64,000 nucleotides of DNA from Nocardia asteroides. GTDB lineage: Bacteria; Actinomycetota; Actinomycetes; Mycobacteriales; Mycobacteriaceae. Location of the stretch: contig CP082844.1 of NCBI GenBank assembly GCA_019930625.1, positions 3,410,001-3,474,000 of the forward strand, given 5' to 3'. Positions within the stretch are counted from its first letter, which is position 1. Each line of letters opens with the position of its first letter. The notes under the pieces are model-generated. The model worked only from the letters and a program-made list of their open reading frames with translations. It was not told the origin of the DNA and searched no databases. Positions 1 to 8,469 of this stretch are shown here, piece by piece. The position numbers and the translations under genes are program-made.

Positions 1-376
1 CGGCGGCCTCGTGGTCGGCCAGCAGCGGGGCGAGCGCGTCGTCGAGTGTCGACTCCGCGTCCGGTGGCAGCACCACGATCTCCTGCACCAGCACGCAACC
101 GCGGACGGCAGGCGGCCAGCTGGTGGTGGCCAGGAATTCGTCCAAGGCGATCGAGCCGCCGGTGATGTCGTCGGGGAAGGCCTCCTGGGCGACCGGCGTC
201 AGCTCGCCGCCCTCATCGAGCTGATCCTCCAGCTCCGGCTGCGCGGCGACCAGGTCGGCGGTCGGCACCAGGGCGAACATCTGTGGGGGACGACCCCACC
301 CCTCGGCATCGACGAATTCCGCCACCTCCCGGACGGAGCGGGCAAGGACGAGTTCGGCGTGCAGGTCTGGAGTCAC
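1..376 (-). CDS. PPA1309 family protein (C-terminal part outside window)
   Basis: About 125 N-terminal residues are visible, read from a GTG start; the frame stays open to the left edge, so the C-terminus is missing. The start is chosen because the upstream ATG in this region runs at once into a stop. The chain is acidic and soluble, with AELVLARSVREVAEFVDAEG near the N-terminus and a PQMFALVPTADLVA stretch, which I recognise as the actinobacterial PPA1309 family of unknown function. In actinobacteria this gene usually sits divergently next to the UPF0182 membrane protein, exactly as here. No catalytic motif is visible. The family assignment is from memory of sequence and context. Confidence 0.75.
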   Translation of the reverse strand, partial: MTPDLHAELVLARSVREVAEFVDAEGWGRPPQMFALVPTADLVAAQPELEDQLDEGGELTPVAQEAFPDDITGGSIALDEFLATTSWPPAVRGCVLVQEIVVLPPDAESTLDDALAPLLADHEAA

Positions 377-586
377 GCGAACATCCAATCAAACCGCCGA
401 GCGGGCCAGCCGGAAACCCGGACGATCGGTTCTCCGGCGCGGCAAGCGCAACCCTGCCAGCTGCATGGTGTCCGATTTCCGTAGAGTGGGCCGGGACGGT
501 CCGGAAGGACCACCCGCAACATCGGACTGCGGCGCATCGGCCGGGCGTATCGGTGCGAGCGTCGCCGGACCTTGGAGAGTGGCATC

Positions 587-3500
587 GTGGGCATGCGGCC
601 CCCCACTGGCTTACCTTCGCTGTCCCGACGCAGCCGTGTGCTGCTGGTGGCGGCTGTCGTGCTCGCGGCATTGCTGCTGCTCGGGCCGCGGCTGACGGAC
701 ACCTACACCAATTGGCTGTGGTTCGGTGAGGTCGATTTCCGCAACGTGTATCTCACGGTGCTGCGGACCCGGGTCTTGCTGTTCATCGCCGTCGCGGCCT
801 TCGTCGGCTTGGTGGTCTGGCTGGCGCTGCTGCTGGCCTACCGGTCCCGGCCGGTGTTCATCCCGGTGGTGGGGCCGAACGATCCGATCGCGCGCTACCG
901 CACCACTGTGATGAGCAGGCTGCGGCTGTTCGGCGTCGGCATACCGGTGCTGCTGGGCCTGCTGTCCGGCTTGGTGGCGCAGTCGAACTGGGTGACGGTG
1001 CAGCTGTTCCTCAACGGTGGATCCTTCGGTGAGAAGGACCCGGAGTTCGGTCTCGACGTGGGGTTCTACGCCTTCGACCTGCCCTTCTACCGGATGGTGC
1101 TGAACTGGTTGTTCGTCGCGGTGGTCATCGCGTTCTTCGCCAGCCTGGTCACCCACTACGTCTTCGGCGGACTGCGGTTGACCGGCCGCGAGGGCACGCT
1201 GACCCGCGCCGCCCGCGTCCAGCTCGCGGTGCTGGCCGGACTGTTCGTCCTGCTCAAGGCGATCGCGTACTGGTTCGACCGGTACGAATTGCTCTCCAGC
1301 AGCCGCAAGGAGCCCACCTTCACCGGCGGTTCGTTCACCGACATCAACGCGGTGCTGCCCGCCAAGCTCATCCTGCTGTCCATCGCGGTGATCTGCGCGC
1401 TGGCCTTCTTCGCCGGGATCGTGCTGCGTGATCTGCGGGTGCCCGCGATGGCCGCGGCGCTGCTGGTGCTGTCCTCGATCCTGGTCGGCGCGGTGTGGCC
1501 GCTGGTGGTCGAACAGTTCTCCGTGCGTCCCAACGCCGCGGACAAGGAAAGCGAGTACATCGAACGCAACATCGCCGCGACCAGGCAGGCGTTCGGCATC
1601 ACCAACGACAGGATCGAATACAAGGACTACAAGGGCGAGAGCAACAAGAGCCCGCTCGATGTCCCGGTCGACGCCGCGACCATCGGCAATGCCAGGCTGC
1701 TCGACCCGAACATCCTCTCGCCCACCTTCACCCAGCTGCGCCAGCTGAAGAACTTCTACGGTTTCCCGGAGTCGCTGGACATCGACCGCTATAACCTCGA
1801 CGGTGACGTACAGGACTACGTCGTCGCCGCCCGGGAGCTCTCGCCCGCGGCGCTGAGCGGCAACCAGACCGACTGGATCAACCGGCACACCGTGTACACC
1901 CACGGAAACGGCTTCGTCGCCGCTCCCGCCAACCGGGTGAACAAGCCGCCGTCGGAGGATCCCAACGCGGTAGGCGGCAGCGGAGACGGCGGCTATCCGA
2001 TCTTCATGGTGAGCGACCTGTTCACCCCGTCGGACAGGCAGCGGATCAGGGTCGACCAGCCTCGGGTGTACTTCGGCGAGCTGATCTCGCAGTCGAATCC
2101 GGATTACGCGATCGTCGGCGCGATGGACGGCCAGCGTCCGCGGGAATACGACTCCGATACCGCGCAGTACACCTACACCGGCAAGGGCGGCGTGCCGATC
2201 GGCAACTGGATCAACCGCCTCGCGTTCGCGGCCAAGTACGCCGAGCGCAACATCTTGTTCTCCTCGGCCATCGACGACGATTCCAAGATCATCTTCAACC
2301 GCAGCCCGCGCGACCGGGTACAGAAGGTCGCGCCGTGGCTGACCACCGACGGAAACGCCTACCCGGCGGTGGTCGGCGGACGGATCGTCTGGATCGTGGA
2401 CGCGTACACCACGCTGGACAACTACCCGTACGCGCAGAGCACCTCGCTGGAGGGTGCGGTCGAGGACAGCATCGACAAGAAGACCGGGCGTCTGCTGCCG
2501 CGCAAGTCGGTCAGCTACATCCGCAACTCGGTCAAGGCGACGGTCGACGCGTACGACGGCACCGTCACCCTCTACGAGGTGGACTCCGCGGATCCGGTGC
2601 TGAAGGCGTGGCGCGGGGTGTTCCCGGGCGCGGTGAAGCCGGAGAGCGAGATCTCGCCGGAATTGCGGGCGCACTTCCGTTATCCGGAGGATCTGTTCAA
2701 GGTCCAGCGTGAGATGTTGTCGAAGTACCACGTGGACGATCCGCGAGAGTTCTTCACCAACAACGCTTTCTGGTCGGTTCCGGCCGATCCGACCACCGAG
2801 GGCGGCACTACCGCCGACCAGCCGCCGTATTACGTATTGCTGGGTGATTCGAAAACGAACAGGCCCACGTTCAATTTGACCAGCGCGATGACCGGTTACA
2901 ACCGGCCGTATCTGGCGGCCTATATCTCGGTGCGCTCGGACCCGGACGGGTACGGACAATTCACGATCCGGCGATTGCCCACGGACACACAGACATTGGG
3001 TCCGCAGCAGACGCAGAACCGGATGACGACGGCGCCGGAGGTATCGCGCGAGAAAACGCTGCTGTCGAATTCGAACAAGATCAAATATGGCAACCTGCTG
3101 ACCTTGCCGGTCGCCGACGGCGGCATCCTCTATGTGGAGCCGTTCTACAACGAACGCAACACCGGGCCGAACACCGCCACCTTCCCGCAGCTGCTGCGGG
3201 TGCTGGTGAGCTACCGGGATGAAGCGGGCAACGTCAAGGTAGGTTATGCCTCGACACTGGCGGATGCGCTGAACCAGGTCATCCCGGGTGCGGGCGCGCT
3301 GGCGACGCCGTTCGGCGGTGACTCCGGCACCAGGCCGAAGCCCGGCACCGTCGCGCCGCCCGCGGACCAGGGCGGCAACAACGGGCCCGGCAACGCCGCG
3401 ACCCCGCCGCCCGCGTCGGGTCCGCCGCCCGCGTCGGGATCGGCTTCCGGCAAGGACGCCGCGGCCGCCGAACTCAACCGGAAGATCGAGAATGTGCGAA

Positions 3501-3592
3501 ATGCCATGCGCAGCGGAAACTTCCAGGACTTCGGCCGGGCGCTCGACGAGTTGGAAGCCGCCGTCAAGGCATATCAGGACGCGGGTCGCTGA
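587..3592 (+). CDS. UPF0182 family large membrane protein
   Basis: About 1001 residues. The first 300 residues hold roughly seven hydrophobic segments, followed by a long extracytoplasmic region, then a Pro/Ala/Gly-rich linker near residues 900-950 and a short helical tail. The sequence matches the mycobacterial Rv3193c type along its full length (for example AYRSRPVFIPVVG, RYELLSSSRKEPTFTGG, SYIRNSVKATVDAYDGTVTL). I chose GTG 587 rather than the TTG at 572, because GGAGAG at 574-579 is well spaced from it and the mycobacterial protein begins with the same Gly-Met-Arg. Function is unknown. A strong inverted repeat 60 bases after the stop probably ends the transcript. Confidence 0.93.
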   Translation: MGMRPPTGLPSLSRRSRVLLVAAVVLAALLLLGPRLTDTYTNWLWFGEVDFRNVYLTVLRTRVLLFIAVAAFVGLVVWLALLLAYRSRPVFIPVVGPNDPIARYRTTVMSRLRLFGVGIPVLLGLLSGLVAQSNWVTVQLFLNGGSFGEKDPEFGLDVGFYAFDLPFYRMVLNWLFVAVVIAFFASLVTHYVFGGLRLTGREGTLTRAARVQLAVLAGLFVLLKAIAYWFDRYELLSSSRKEPTFTGGSFTDINAVLPAKLILLSIAVICALAFFAGIVLRDLRVPAMAAALLVLSSILVGAVWPLVVEQFSVRPNAADKESEYIERNIAATRQAFGITNDRIEYKDYKGESNKSPLDVPVDAATIGNARLLDPNILSPTFTQLRQLKNFYGFPESLDIDRYNLDGDVQDYVVAARELSPAALSGNQTDWINRHTVYTHGNGFVAAPANRVNKPPSEDPNAVGGSGDGGYPIFMVSDLFTPSDRQRIRVDQPRVYFGELISQSNPDYAIVGAMDGQRPREYDSDTAQYTYTGKGGVPIGNWINRLAFAAKYAERNILFSSAIDDDSKIIFNRSPRDRVQKVAPWLTTDGNAYPAVVGGRIVWIVDAYTTLDNYPYAQSTSLEGAVEDSIDKKTGRLLPRKSVSYIRNSVKATVDAYDGTVTLYEVDSADPVLKAWRGVFPGAVKPESEISPELRAHFRYPEDLFKVQREMLSKYHVDDPREFFTNNAFWSVPADPTTEGGTTADQPPYYVLLGDSKTNRPTFNLTSAMTGYNRPYLAAYISVRSDPDGYGQFTIRRLPTDTQTLGPQQTQNRMTTAPEVSREKTLLSNSNKIKYGNLLTLPVADGGILYVEPFYNERNTGPNTATFPQLLRVLVSYRDEAGNVKVGYASTLADALNQVIPGAGALATPFGGDSGTRPKPGTVAPPADQGGNNGPGNAATPPPASGPPPASGSASGKDAAAAELNRKIENVRNAMRSGNFQDFGRALDELEAAVKAYQDAGR

Positions 3593-3654
3593 ATGACGCG
3601 GGACGCTGAATGACGCGGAACGCTGAATGAAGCCGTCGTTCGAATAGGCGCGAA

Positions 3655-3697
3655 ATACCGAAGGGCCGCCATCGTCGCGATGGCGGCCCTTCGGTAT
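3655..3697. terminator. Bidirectional hairpin terminator
   Basis: Two perfectly complementary 20-base arms (3655-3674 and 3678-3697) are separated by three bases. The hairpin lies between the converging ends of the UPF0182 gene and the Rpf gene, so it can serve both. There is no strong U-tract, which is common for actinobacterial terminators. Confidence 0.8.
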
Positions 3698-3714
3698 CTG
3701 CGGTGCAGGACGCG

Positions 3715-4431
<717 letters not shown>

Positions 4432-4552
4432 TCAGCAGATCACATCTGGATAACGCTGGAATTGTGTGAAACGAATAACCCGAATATCAGCGTTTTACCA
4501 GGTGGATAACGGCATCAACACGCGGATTCTGCGCTAAGTTATCCCATCGTTA

Positions 4553-4568
4553 TGTGAGCGATATCACC
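4553..4568. promoter_or_regulatory. CRP-like operator, copy 1
   Basis: TGTGA-GCGATA-TCACC matches nine of the ten defined bases of the CRP consensus TGTGA-N6-TCACA. It lies about 290 bases upstream of the rpf start in an unusually AT-rich stretch. Mycobacterial Crp is known to control rpfA. Confidence 0.6.
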
Positions 4569-4575
4569 ACGATAT

Positions 4576-4591
4576 AGTGAAATACATCACG
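4576..4591. promoter_or_regulatory. CRP-like operator, copy 2
   Basis: AGTGA-AATACA-TCACG matches eight of ten consensus bases. Its centre is 23 bases from the centre of copy 1, about two helical turns, so both sites would face the same side of the DNA. Confidence 0.5.
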
Positions 4592-4728
4592 TTTGAAGGC
4601 CTGCGCCGCGGCAATACTGATGTGCGCGGTGTGACACGGATATCGCTCGATTCGGGTGTCCGCCGCCCGTTCGCCTTGTCGGCTCCGCTGGCTGTTCAAC
4701 TGCTGGAAACCGCTGATGAGCTGGCGAT

Positions 4729-4756
4729 TTGCAGTGTGAGCGAACCCGTGTGTAAT
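4729..4756 (+). promoter_or_regulatory. Probable promoter of tRNA-fMet
   Basis: TTGCAG (4729-4734) and TGTAAT (4751-4756) are separated by 16 bases and end 14 bases before the tRNA, a fitting position for a housekeeping sigma factor promoter. Confidence 0.5.
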
Positions 4757-4770
4757 GTTGTGTTCACCGA

Positions 4771-4844
4771 CGCGGGGTGGAGCAGCTCGGTAGCTCGCTG
4801 GGCTCATAACCCAGAGGTCGCAGGTTCAAATCCTGTCCCCGCTA
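4771..4844 (+). tRNA. Initiator tRNA-Met (anticodon CAT)
   Basis: The 74-base sequence folds as a cloverleaf with a CAT anticodon in the loop CTCATAA. Two initiator marks are present: a mismatched first acceptor pair (C1 against T72) and three G:C pairs in the anticodon stem (GGG/CCC). It is nearly identical to the mycobacterial initiator tRNA as I remember it. The 3' CCA is not fully encoded (CAA follows). A strong terminator lies just downstream. Confidence 0.96.
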
Positions 4845-4850
4845 CAAGGG

Positions 4851-4885
4851 AAACGGCCCGGAACCAAGAGGTTCCGGGCCGTTTT
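4851..4885 (+). terminator. Rho-independent terminator after tRNA-fMet
   Basis: A 15-base stem starting AAACGGCCCGG closes on the loop AAGA and ends in TTTT, a textbook intrinsic terminator immediately after the tRNA. Confidence 0.92.
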
Positions 4886-4937
4886 CGTCTGTATGCGGCT
4901 TCCGGCTCGACAGCGGCCGGGCGGTGTCGGTGGACTT

Positions 4938-5267
4938 CTACTGTCGGTGGAACCGCTCACGAACGGCGTCCATGCGAGCGCGCAGTTCCTCCGAGGTGAT
5001 CACGCCGCGATCCAGCAACGTGTGCGCCGTGACGACGACCGGGCGGGTGCGGACCGGAAAGTCCTGATAGATCGTCTCGCCGAGCGCGTCCTCGGCATGG
5101 CGGCGTTCCAGGTTGTCCAGAGCGCCGCGCCAGGACAGGCATTCGCACGTGGCCTGCATGCTGGATTCCCAGGGGTCGGGTCTGCGGTCGAGTTCGGGCA
5201 GCGTGCTCTCCCGCCGCACCCGCGGATCCAGCGTTTTCAGCAGGACTTCGTACGGGCCACTCGTCAC
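4938..5267 (-). CDS. P15K-like / NHase-activator-like small protein of the hydratase operon
   Basis: 109 residues from a GTG that overlaps the stop of the upstream catalytic subunit gene (GTGA), with AAGGAGG ahead. Its central part (about 33-105) resembles the beta-like subunit at the head of this operon: both carry PWE/WES, then TCECL-WRG, and a C-terminal TLL..GVITSEEL helix. Nitrile hydratase activators and the P15K protein of thiocyanate hydrolase share ancestry with the beta subunit N-terminal half and help insert cobalt and mature the cysteine ligands. Its place as last gene after the metal subunit fits that role. It could instead be a duplicated structural subunit. Confidence 0.62.
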   Translation of the reverse strand: MTSGPYEVLLKTLDPRVRRESTLPELDRRPDPWESSMQATCECLSWRGALDNLERRHAEDALGETIYQDFPVRTRPVVVTAHTLLDRGVITSEELRARMDAVRERFHRQ

Positions 5268-5974
5268 CGGTGTCCCTCCTTCCTCGCGGCGGACTCGACT
5301 CTGCTCGGTGCGTGCTGCGCGGTCCAGTCGACCTGGGGCAGCGCCACGCCGATCATCGTGTCCCGGGTGACGATGGCGGCCAGTTGCTCCTCGGTCCAGC
5401 CCTCGGTGCCCTCGGGGCGCATCGGCAGCACCATGAACCGGGACTTCTGATTCGAATCGTGCACCCGGATCTCGACGTCGGGCGGGAAGTGCAAGCCGAA
5501 CTCGGCGAGCACCTCGCGGGGCCACCGGACCAGGCGACGACGGTAATTGGGGGTGCGGTACCAGTCCGGGGACATCCCGAGAACCGGTCGCGGGTAGCAC
5601 GAGCACAGCGTGCACACGATGACGTTGTGCACCTGCGGCGTGTTCTCCAGCACGTAGAAGTAGGTGTAGTCGCTCGGGGTCCCGGATCCGGTCGGGTCAC
5701 GCCAGTCGATGCCGACCTCTTTGCACGTCTCGGTGCCGTCGGCGAGCAGGCGCGCCTTGAAGTCGGGGTCCGTCCACGCCTTCGCGACCAGTCTCGATCC
5801 ACCGTGCGGACCCACCGATTCGGCCCACTCGGTGAACCTGCGGTGGTCTTCGGCGGAGAAGAGCCCCTTCTCGATGGCGAGTTCACGCACCGCCGTCTCG
5901 AGCACTTCGAATTCGCTGATCTCCTCGCTCGCCTGGATCGGCGCGTGCGCGTCGTGATCGTGGGTCCGGCTCAC
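5264..5974 (-). CDS. Cobalt-type nitrile hydratase alpha / thiocyanate hydrolase gamma subunit
   Basis: 236 residues from a GTG preceded by GAGGAGG. The metal-claw motif V-C-T-L-C-S-C is at residues 120-126; threonine in this motif marks the non-corrin cobalt type. Conserved flanks WYRTPNYRRRLVRWPREVL and MVLPMRPEGTEGW are present. In this family two of the cysteines become sulfinic and sulfenic acids and the cobalt hydrates nitriles or hydrolyses thiocyanate. The tyrosine-proline-arginine after the claw differs from the CTPWPVLG I recall in Rhodococcus enzymes. Four-base overlaps on both sides couple its translation to its partners. The split beta subunit next door argues for a thiocyanate hydrolase or ToyJKL-like enzyme rather than a classical nitrile hydratase. 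Confidence 0.85.
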   Translation of the reverse strand: MSRTHDHDAHAPIQASEEISEFEVLETAVRELAIEKGLFSAEDHRRFTEWAESVGPHGGSRLVAKAWTDPDFKARLLADGTETCKEVGIDWRDPTGSGTPSDYTYFYVLENTPQVHNVIVCTLCSCYPRPVLGMSPDWYRTPNYRRRLVRWPREVLAEFGLHFPPDVEIRVHDSNQKSRFMVLPMRPEGTEGWTEEQLAAIVTRDTMIGVALPQVDWTAQHAPSRVESAARKEGHR

Positions 5975-6270
5975 CGGTCATCCTCCTCTGCGGGCTCGAG
6001 CCAGCGCTCGGAGACTTCCGTCTCCAGGGTGTCGACGTCGAAGCCGGTGTATTTGGGCCACAACTCCTGCTGACGGAACCGCACCACGTAGAACGGCTCC
6101 ACGCGCCCGTCCTCGCGCCCCCATGCTTCGTCCTCCGGGATGATCCACTCCGGCCGGTACTCGACGACGACGCCGGTGTGCCCGCGGGTGTAGGCCTGCG
6201 TGCGGGTGTGGAACATCGACGTGGCCGAACGGACCCGGACGCGGTCGCCGATCCGGTACTTCCTGGTCAT
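5971..6270 (-). CDS. Nitrile hydratase beta C-terminal-half / thiocyanate hydrolase alpha-like subunit
   Basis: 99 residues. The whole protein matches the SH3-like barrel that forms the C-terminal half of nitrile hydratase beta: YRIGDRVRVRS, H-T-R-x-P-x-Y-like HTRTQAYTRGHTG, then YVVRF..ELW and D-T-LETEVSERWLEP. In classical enzymes this is fused to the N-terminal half; here it is its own gene, as in scnA of thiocyanate hydrolase. ATG 6270 overlaps the stop of the preceding gene by four bases, and its own stop overlaps the next GTG. Confidence 0.83.
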   Translation of the reverse strand: MTRKYRIGDRVRVRSATSMFHTRTQAYTRGHTGVVVEYRPEWIIPEDEAWGREDGRVEPFYVVRFRQQELWPKYTGFDVDTLETEVSERWLEPAEEDDR

Positions 6271-6692
6271 GCGCGCGCCTCCATCCGTGCGCGTACTTCG
6301 TCCAGCTTGGCCGACAATTCGTCGGGGGTGATCAATCCCTTGACGACCAAGGTCTTCGCCGCGACTGTCACCCAGCGCGCGTAGTAGGGCAGACCGTAAT
6401 ACAGCGTCGCACCGAGGTCGTTCTCCGCGCGCCGGCGTTCCTCGGAGTTCCAGACGCCACGCCAGCCGAGGCATTCACACGTGACGTAGGTGCTCATCTC
6501 CCAGGGCTGTTCCTCCTTCTCGCGATACTCGACCGGGATATCGGGCTGGCCGCCCACGTCGTGCAGCACGTGCCTGAGTGCGGCGAACAACTCGTTGGAG
6601 ATCTCGTATGGTGAGTCGAGCGGGTCGCGCAACACCGGTGCGAGGTCCGCGACGCGATGCTGCAACTCGTCGAATCGATTCGGTGTGCTCAT
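6267..6692 (-). CDS. Nitrile hydratase beta N-terminal-half / thiocyanate hydrolase beta-like subunit
   Basis: 141 residues, first gene of the four-gene operon, ATG preceded by CGGAGA. It is mainly helical and corresponds to the N-terminal half of nitrile hydratase beta, with PWEMSTYVTCECLGWRG in the middle and TLVVKGLITPDELSAKLDEV at the end. The order N-half, C-half, metal subunit is the same as scnB-scnA-scnC in Thiobacillus thioparus. The CECL motif is shared with the last gene of the operon, showing the two are related. The real substrate (thiocyanate, a natural nitrile) cannot be told from sequence. Confidence 0.8.
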   Translation of the reverse strand: MSTPNRFDELQHRVADLAPVLRDPLDSPYEISNELFAALRHVLHDVGGQPDIPVEYREKEEQPWEMSTYVTCECLGWRGVWNSEERRRAENDLGATLYYGLPYYARWVTVAAKTLVVKGLITPDELSAKLDEVRARMEARA

Positions 6693-7337
6693 GATGTCTC
6701 CGTAGTGACGGATCCGGTGTCCACGGCAGCGCGGTTGCGGAGGGTGTGCGCGCGTGCGCCCTCGCCAGGCCGAGTGCGAGAGCCAACGAGCGCCATGGGG
6801 ACTCCAACGGGACGGCAGGCCCGGTGATCGGGCAGGCGAGTGTAGTCGGACGACGGGGTGTGACCCCAGTCACTATCACATGGTCAGGCTGCCAAGGTTA
6901 CACGCCAAGATCGATTTGCTGAAGGATGCCTGGGGCGCGGTGAGCGCGCCGGAATCCGCTCCGGACTCAGCGGTGCGGAGCTATTGACTCGAGCGAAAAG
7001 TGGAGGAGACTAGGTATTACACCGGAACACCGGATCGGTGAGCGCGCTGTCAGCCGAGACGTCGGTAGGCAGTGAAGACACCGATCCAAGAACCGGCTAG
7101 GCCCCCGGCAAGCCAGTCGAAACACCGGAGTCGTCAGCGACGACTGACGCTCACGGTTTCGACGAAGACTACCGGGGACTGATCTGTATAGGGGGTCTTT
7201 CGCCTGGATCCCGGGCTCGCCGACTCGATCGGCGCGGTCGGTCGAATCGGCTCACAAGACGGAATGCTGGTGGTTGACTAGCCGTGTGTCGGCTGTCCCG
7301 GCCGCACCTCGGCAACCCGTGTCAGGAGGCACCCGCA
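6693..7337. other. 645-base intergenic region between divergent hydratase operon and VOC gene
   Basis: No gene is supported here. The left part (6693-6900) is the leader of the hydratase operon and holds a dyad at 6859-6880. The right part (about 7020-7190) is rich in short inverted repeats: GGATCGGTG (7032-7040) pairs with CACCGATCC (7078-7086), CCGA/TCGG makes a hairpin inside it, and GTCGTC/GACGAC forms another near 7131-7145. This could be a structured leader or small RNA; it does not match the tmRNA, RNase P, 6C or cobalamin riboswitch sequences I know. Confidence 0.4.
6859..6880. promoter_or_regulatory. Dyad upstream of the hydratase operon
   Basis: TGTGA (6859-6863) and TCACA (6876-6880) form the outer arms; inside, GTGAC-CCCA-GTCAC (6860-6873) is itself a perfect inverted repeat. 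It lies about 170 bases upstream of the first hydratase gene. Binding protein unknown; the spacing is wrong for a plain CRP site. Confidence 0.4.
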
Positions 7338-8144
7338 ATGCCCACTCATGACGGAAGCTGGCCGCAGGGAACACCGTGCTGGGTCGACTGCCAGGTCGAC
7401 GACCCGGCGCGCGCCCGCGAGTTCTATAGCGCACTCTTCGGCTGGGAGATCGAGGACAGTTCGCCCGAGGCGGGCGGATATCTGATGGCGATGCGCGCGG
7501 GCCGCGCGGCCGCGGGCATCGGACCCAAGCCGGAAGGCATGCCGATGCCGTCGGTGTGGACCACCTATATCGCGGCCGACAGCGCCGACGCCGTCGCGCA
7601 GAAGATCAACAGCGCGGGCGGTTCGCTGATGATGGAACCGTTCGACGTGCTCGACGTCGGCCGCATGTTCGTCGCTGCCGACCCCACCGGCGCGGTCTTC
7701 GGGATCTGGGAGGCCAAAGCGCATGCCGGGGCGGGCATCTACAACGAGCACGGCGCCTACTGCTGGAACGAACTGCACACCAGCGACTACAAGCAGGCAC
7801 AGGAGTTCTACGCCGACGTGTTCGGCTGGCACTACACCGAGATCGGTGACGGGGAGCACTTCATCTACTCCACCTTCAGCCGCACCCAGGACGGCGACGC
7901 CGTCGGCGGCGTCAACGACTCGACGAAGATGCCGGGCGACAACCCGTCGTATTGGCTGGCCTGGTTCCAGGTCGACGACGCCGACAACGCGCTCGCGAAA
8001 GCGCGCGATCTCGGCGCAGCCGTCCTGTCCGGGCCCGACGACAGCCCCTTCGGCCGCATGGGCATCGTCCAAGCCCCGCAGGGTGAGGTCTTCGGCATCA
8101 TCGACCCCACGACCACCGTCGGCGAACCGCCGACCGGTTCCTGA
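7338..8144 (+). CDS. VOC (glyoxalase/dioxygenase fold) protein with two tandem domains
   Basis: 268 residues, ATG preceded by AGGAGG. Two VOC modules are visible, about residues 8-125 (GTPCWVDCQVDDPARAREFY..LFGW) and 140-262 (CWNELHTSDYKQAQEFYADVFGW), each with the beta-alpha-beta pattern and ending in VFGIWE or VFGIID. The family covers glyoxalases, dioxygenases and antibiotic-binding proteins; this two-domain form is usually annotated only as a glyoxalase-like protein and the reaction is unknown. The last codons and stop lie inside the first unit of a 24-base tandem repeat. Confidence 0.85.
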   Translation: MPTHDGSWPQGTPCWVDCQVDDPARAREFYSALFGWEIEDSSPEAGGYLMAMRAGRAAAGIGPKPEGMPMPSVWTTYIAADSADAVAQKINSAGGSLMMEPFDVLDVGRMFVAADPTGAVFGIWEAKAHAGAGIYNEHGAYCWNELHTSDYKQAQEFYADVFGWHYTEIGDGEHFIYSTFSRTQDGDAVGGVNDSTKMPGDNPSYWLAWFQVDDADNALAKARDLGAAVLSGPDDSPFGRMGIVQAPQGEVFGIIDPTTTVGEPPTGS

Positions 8145-8219
8145 GTCGAACCGCCGACCGGTTCCTGAGTCGAACCGCCGACCGGTTCCTGAGTCGAACC
8201 GCCGACCGGTTCCTGAGTC
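8124..8219. repeat. Four perfect 24-bp tandem repeats over the VOC stop codon
   Basis: Four identical units starting GAACCGCCGACCGGTT run from 8124 to 8219, followed by a decayed fifth. Each unit contains GAACCG-CCGAC-CGGTTC, a small hairpin, and, because 24 is a multiple of three, each repeats the end of the reading frame (EPPTGS then TGA). The first unit supplies the real C-terminus of the VOC protein. Confidence 0.95.
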
Positions 8220-8245
8220 GACCTGCTCACCGGTCCTGAGCCGAT

Positions 8246-8278
8246 CCGGCGGAGCGGTGTGGTGAGCCGCTCCGCCGG
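8246..8278. terminator. Bidirectional hairpin terminator
   Basis: CCGGCGGAGCGG (8246-8257) and CCGCTCCGCCGG (8267-8278) are perfect 12-base arms around nine bases, between the converging VOC and response regulator genes. The rest of 8145-8469 holds only the tandem repeat and no supported gene. Confidence 0.75.
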
Positions 8279-8469
8279 GTTGTCCTGCCCCGAGCGCGAT
8301 CGGTCACGTCACCGCCATCGCCGGCGCGGTGCCGCGCCCGGCGGAACACGTGCTCGGTCGACCATGCCGGGAACAAGGACGCCGCAGCCCGTCGAACGGG
8401 CACCGGCGCGATTCGCGGCACAGGTCGCGGCCCACGGCACATGGCCCGTGGTGCCCGCGCCTCGGCGGT

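Noticed and set aside
7020..7200. Possible cobalamin riboswitch, tmRNA or 6C RNA near the cobalt hydratase operon
   Set aside because: The B12 box, the tmRNA ends and the C-rich loops of 6C RNA are all missing, and the stretch is on the side of the VOC gene.
8124..8219. CRISPR array
   Set aside because: Units are contiguous with no spacers.
7865..8230. Minus-strand frame containing repeated GGSTQEPV
   Set aside because: It arises only from the 24-base tandem repeat read backwards; no start signal or homologous protein is apparent.
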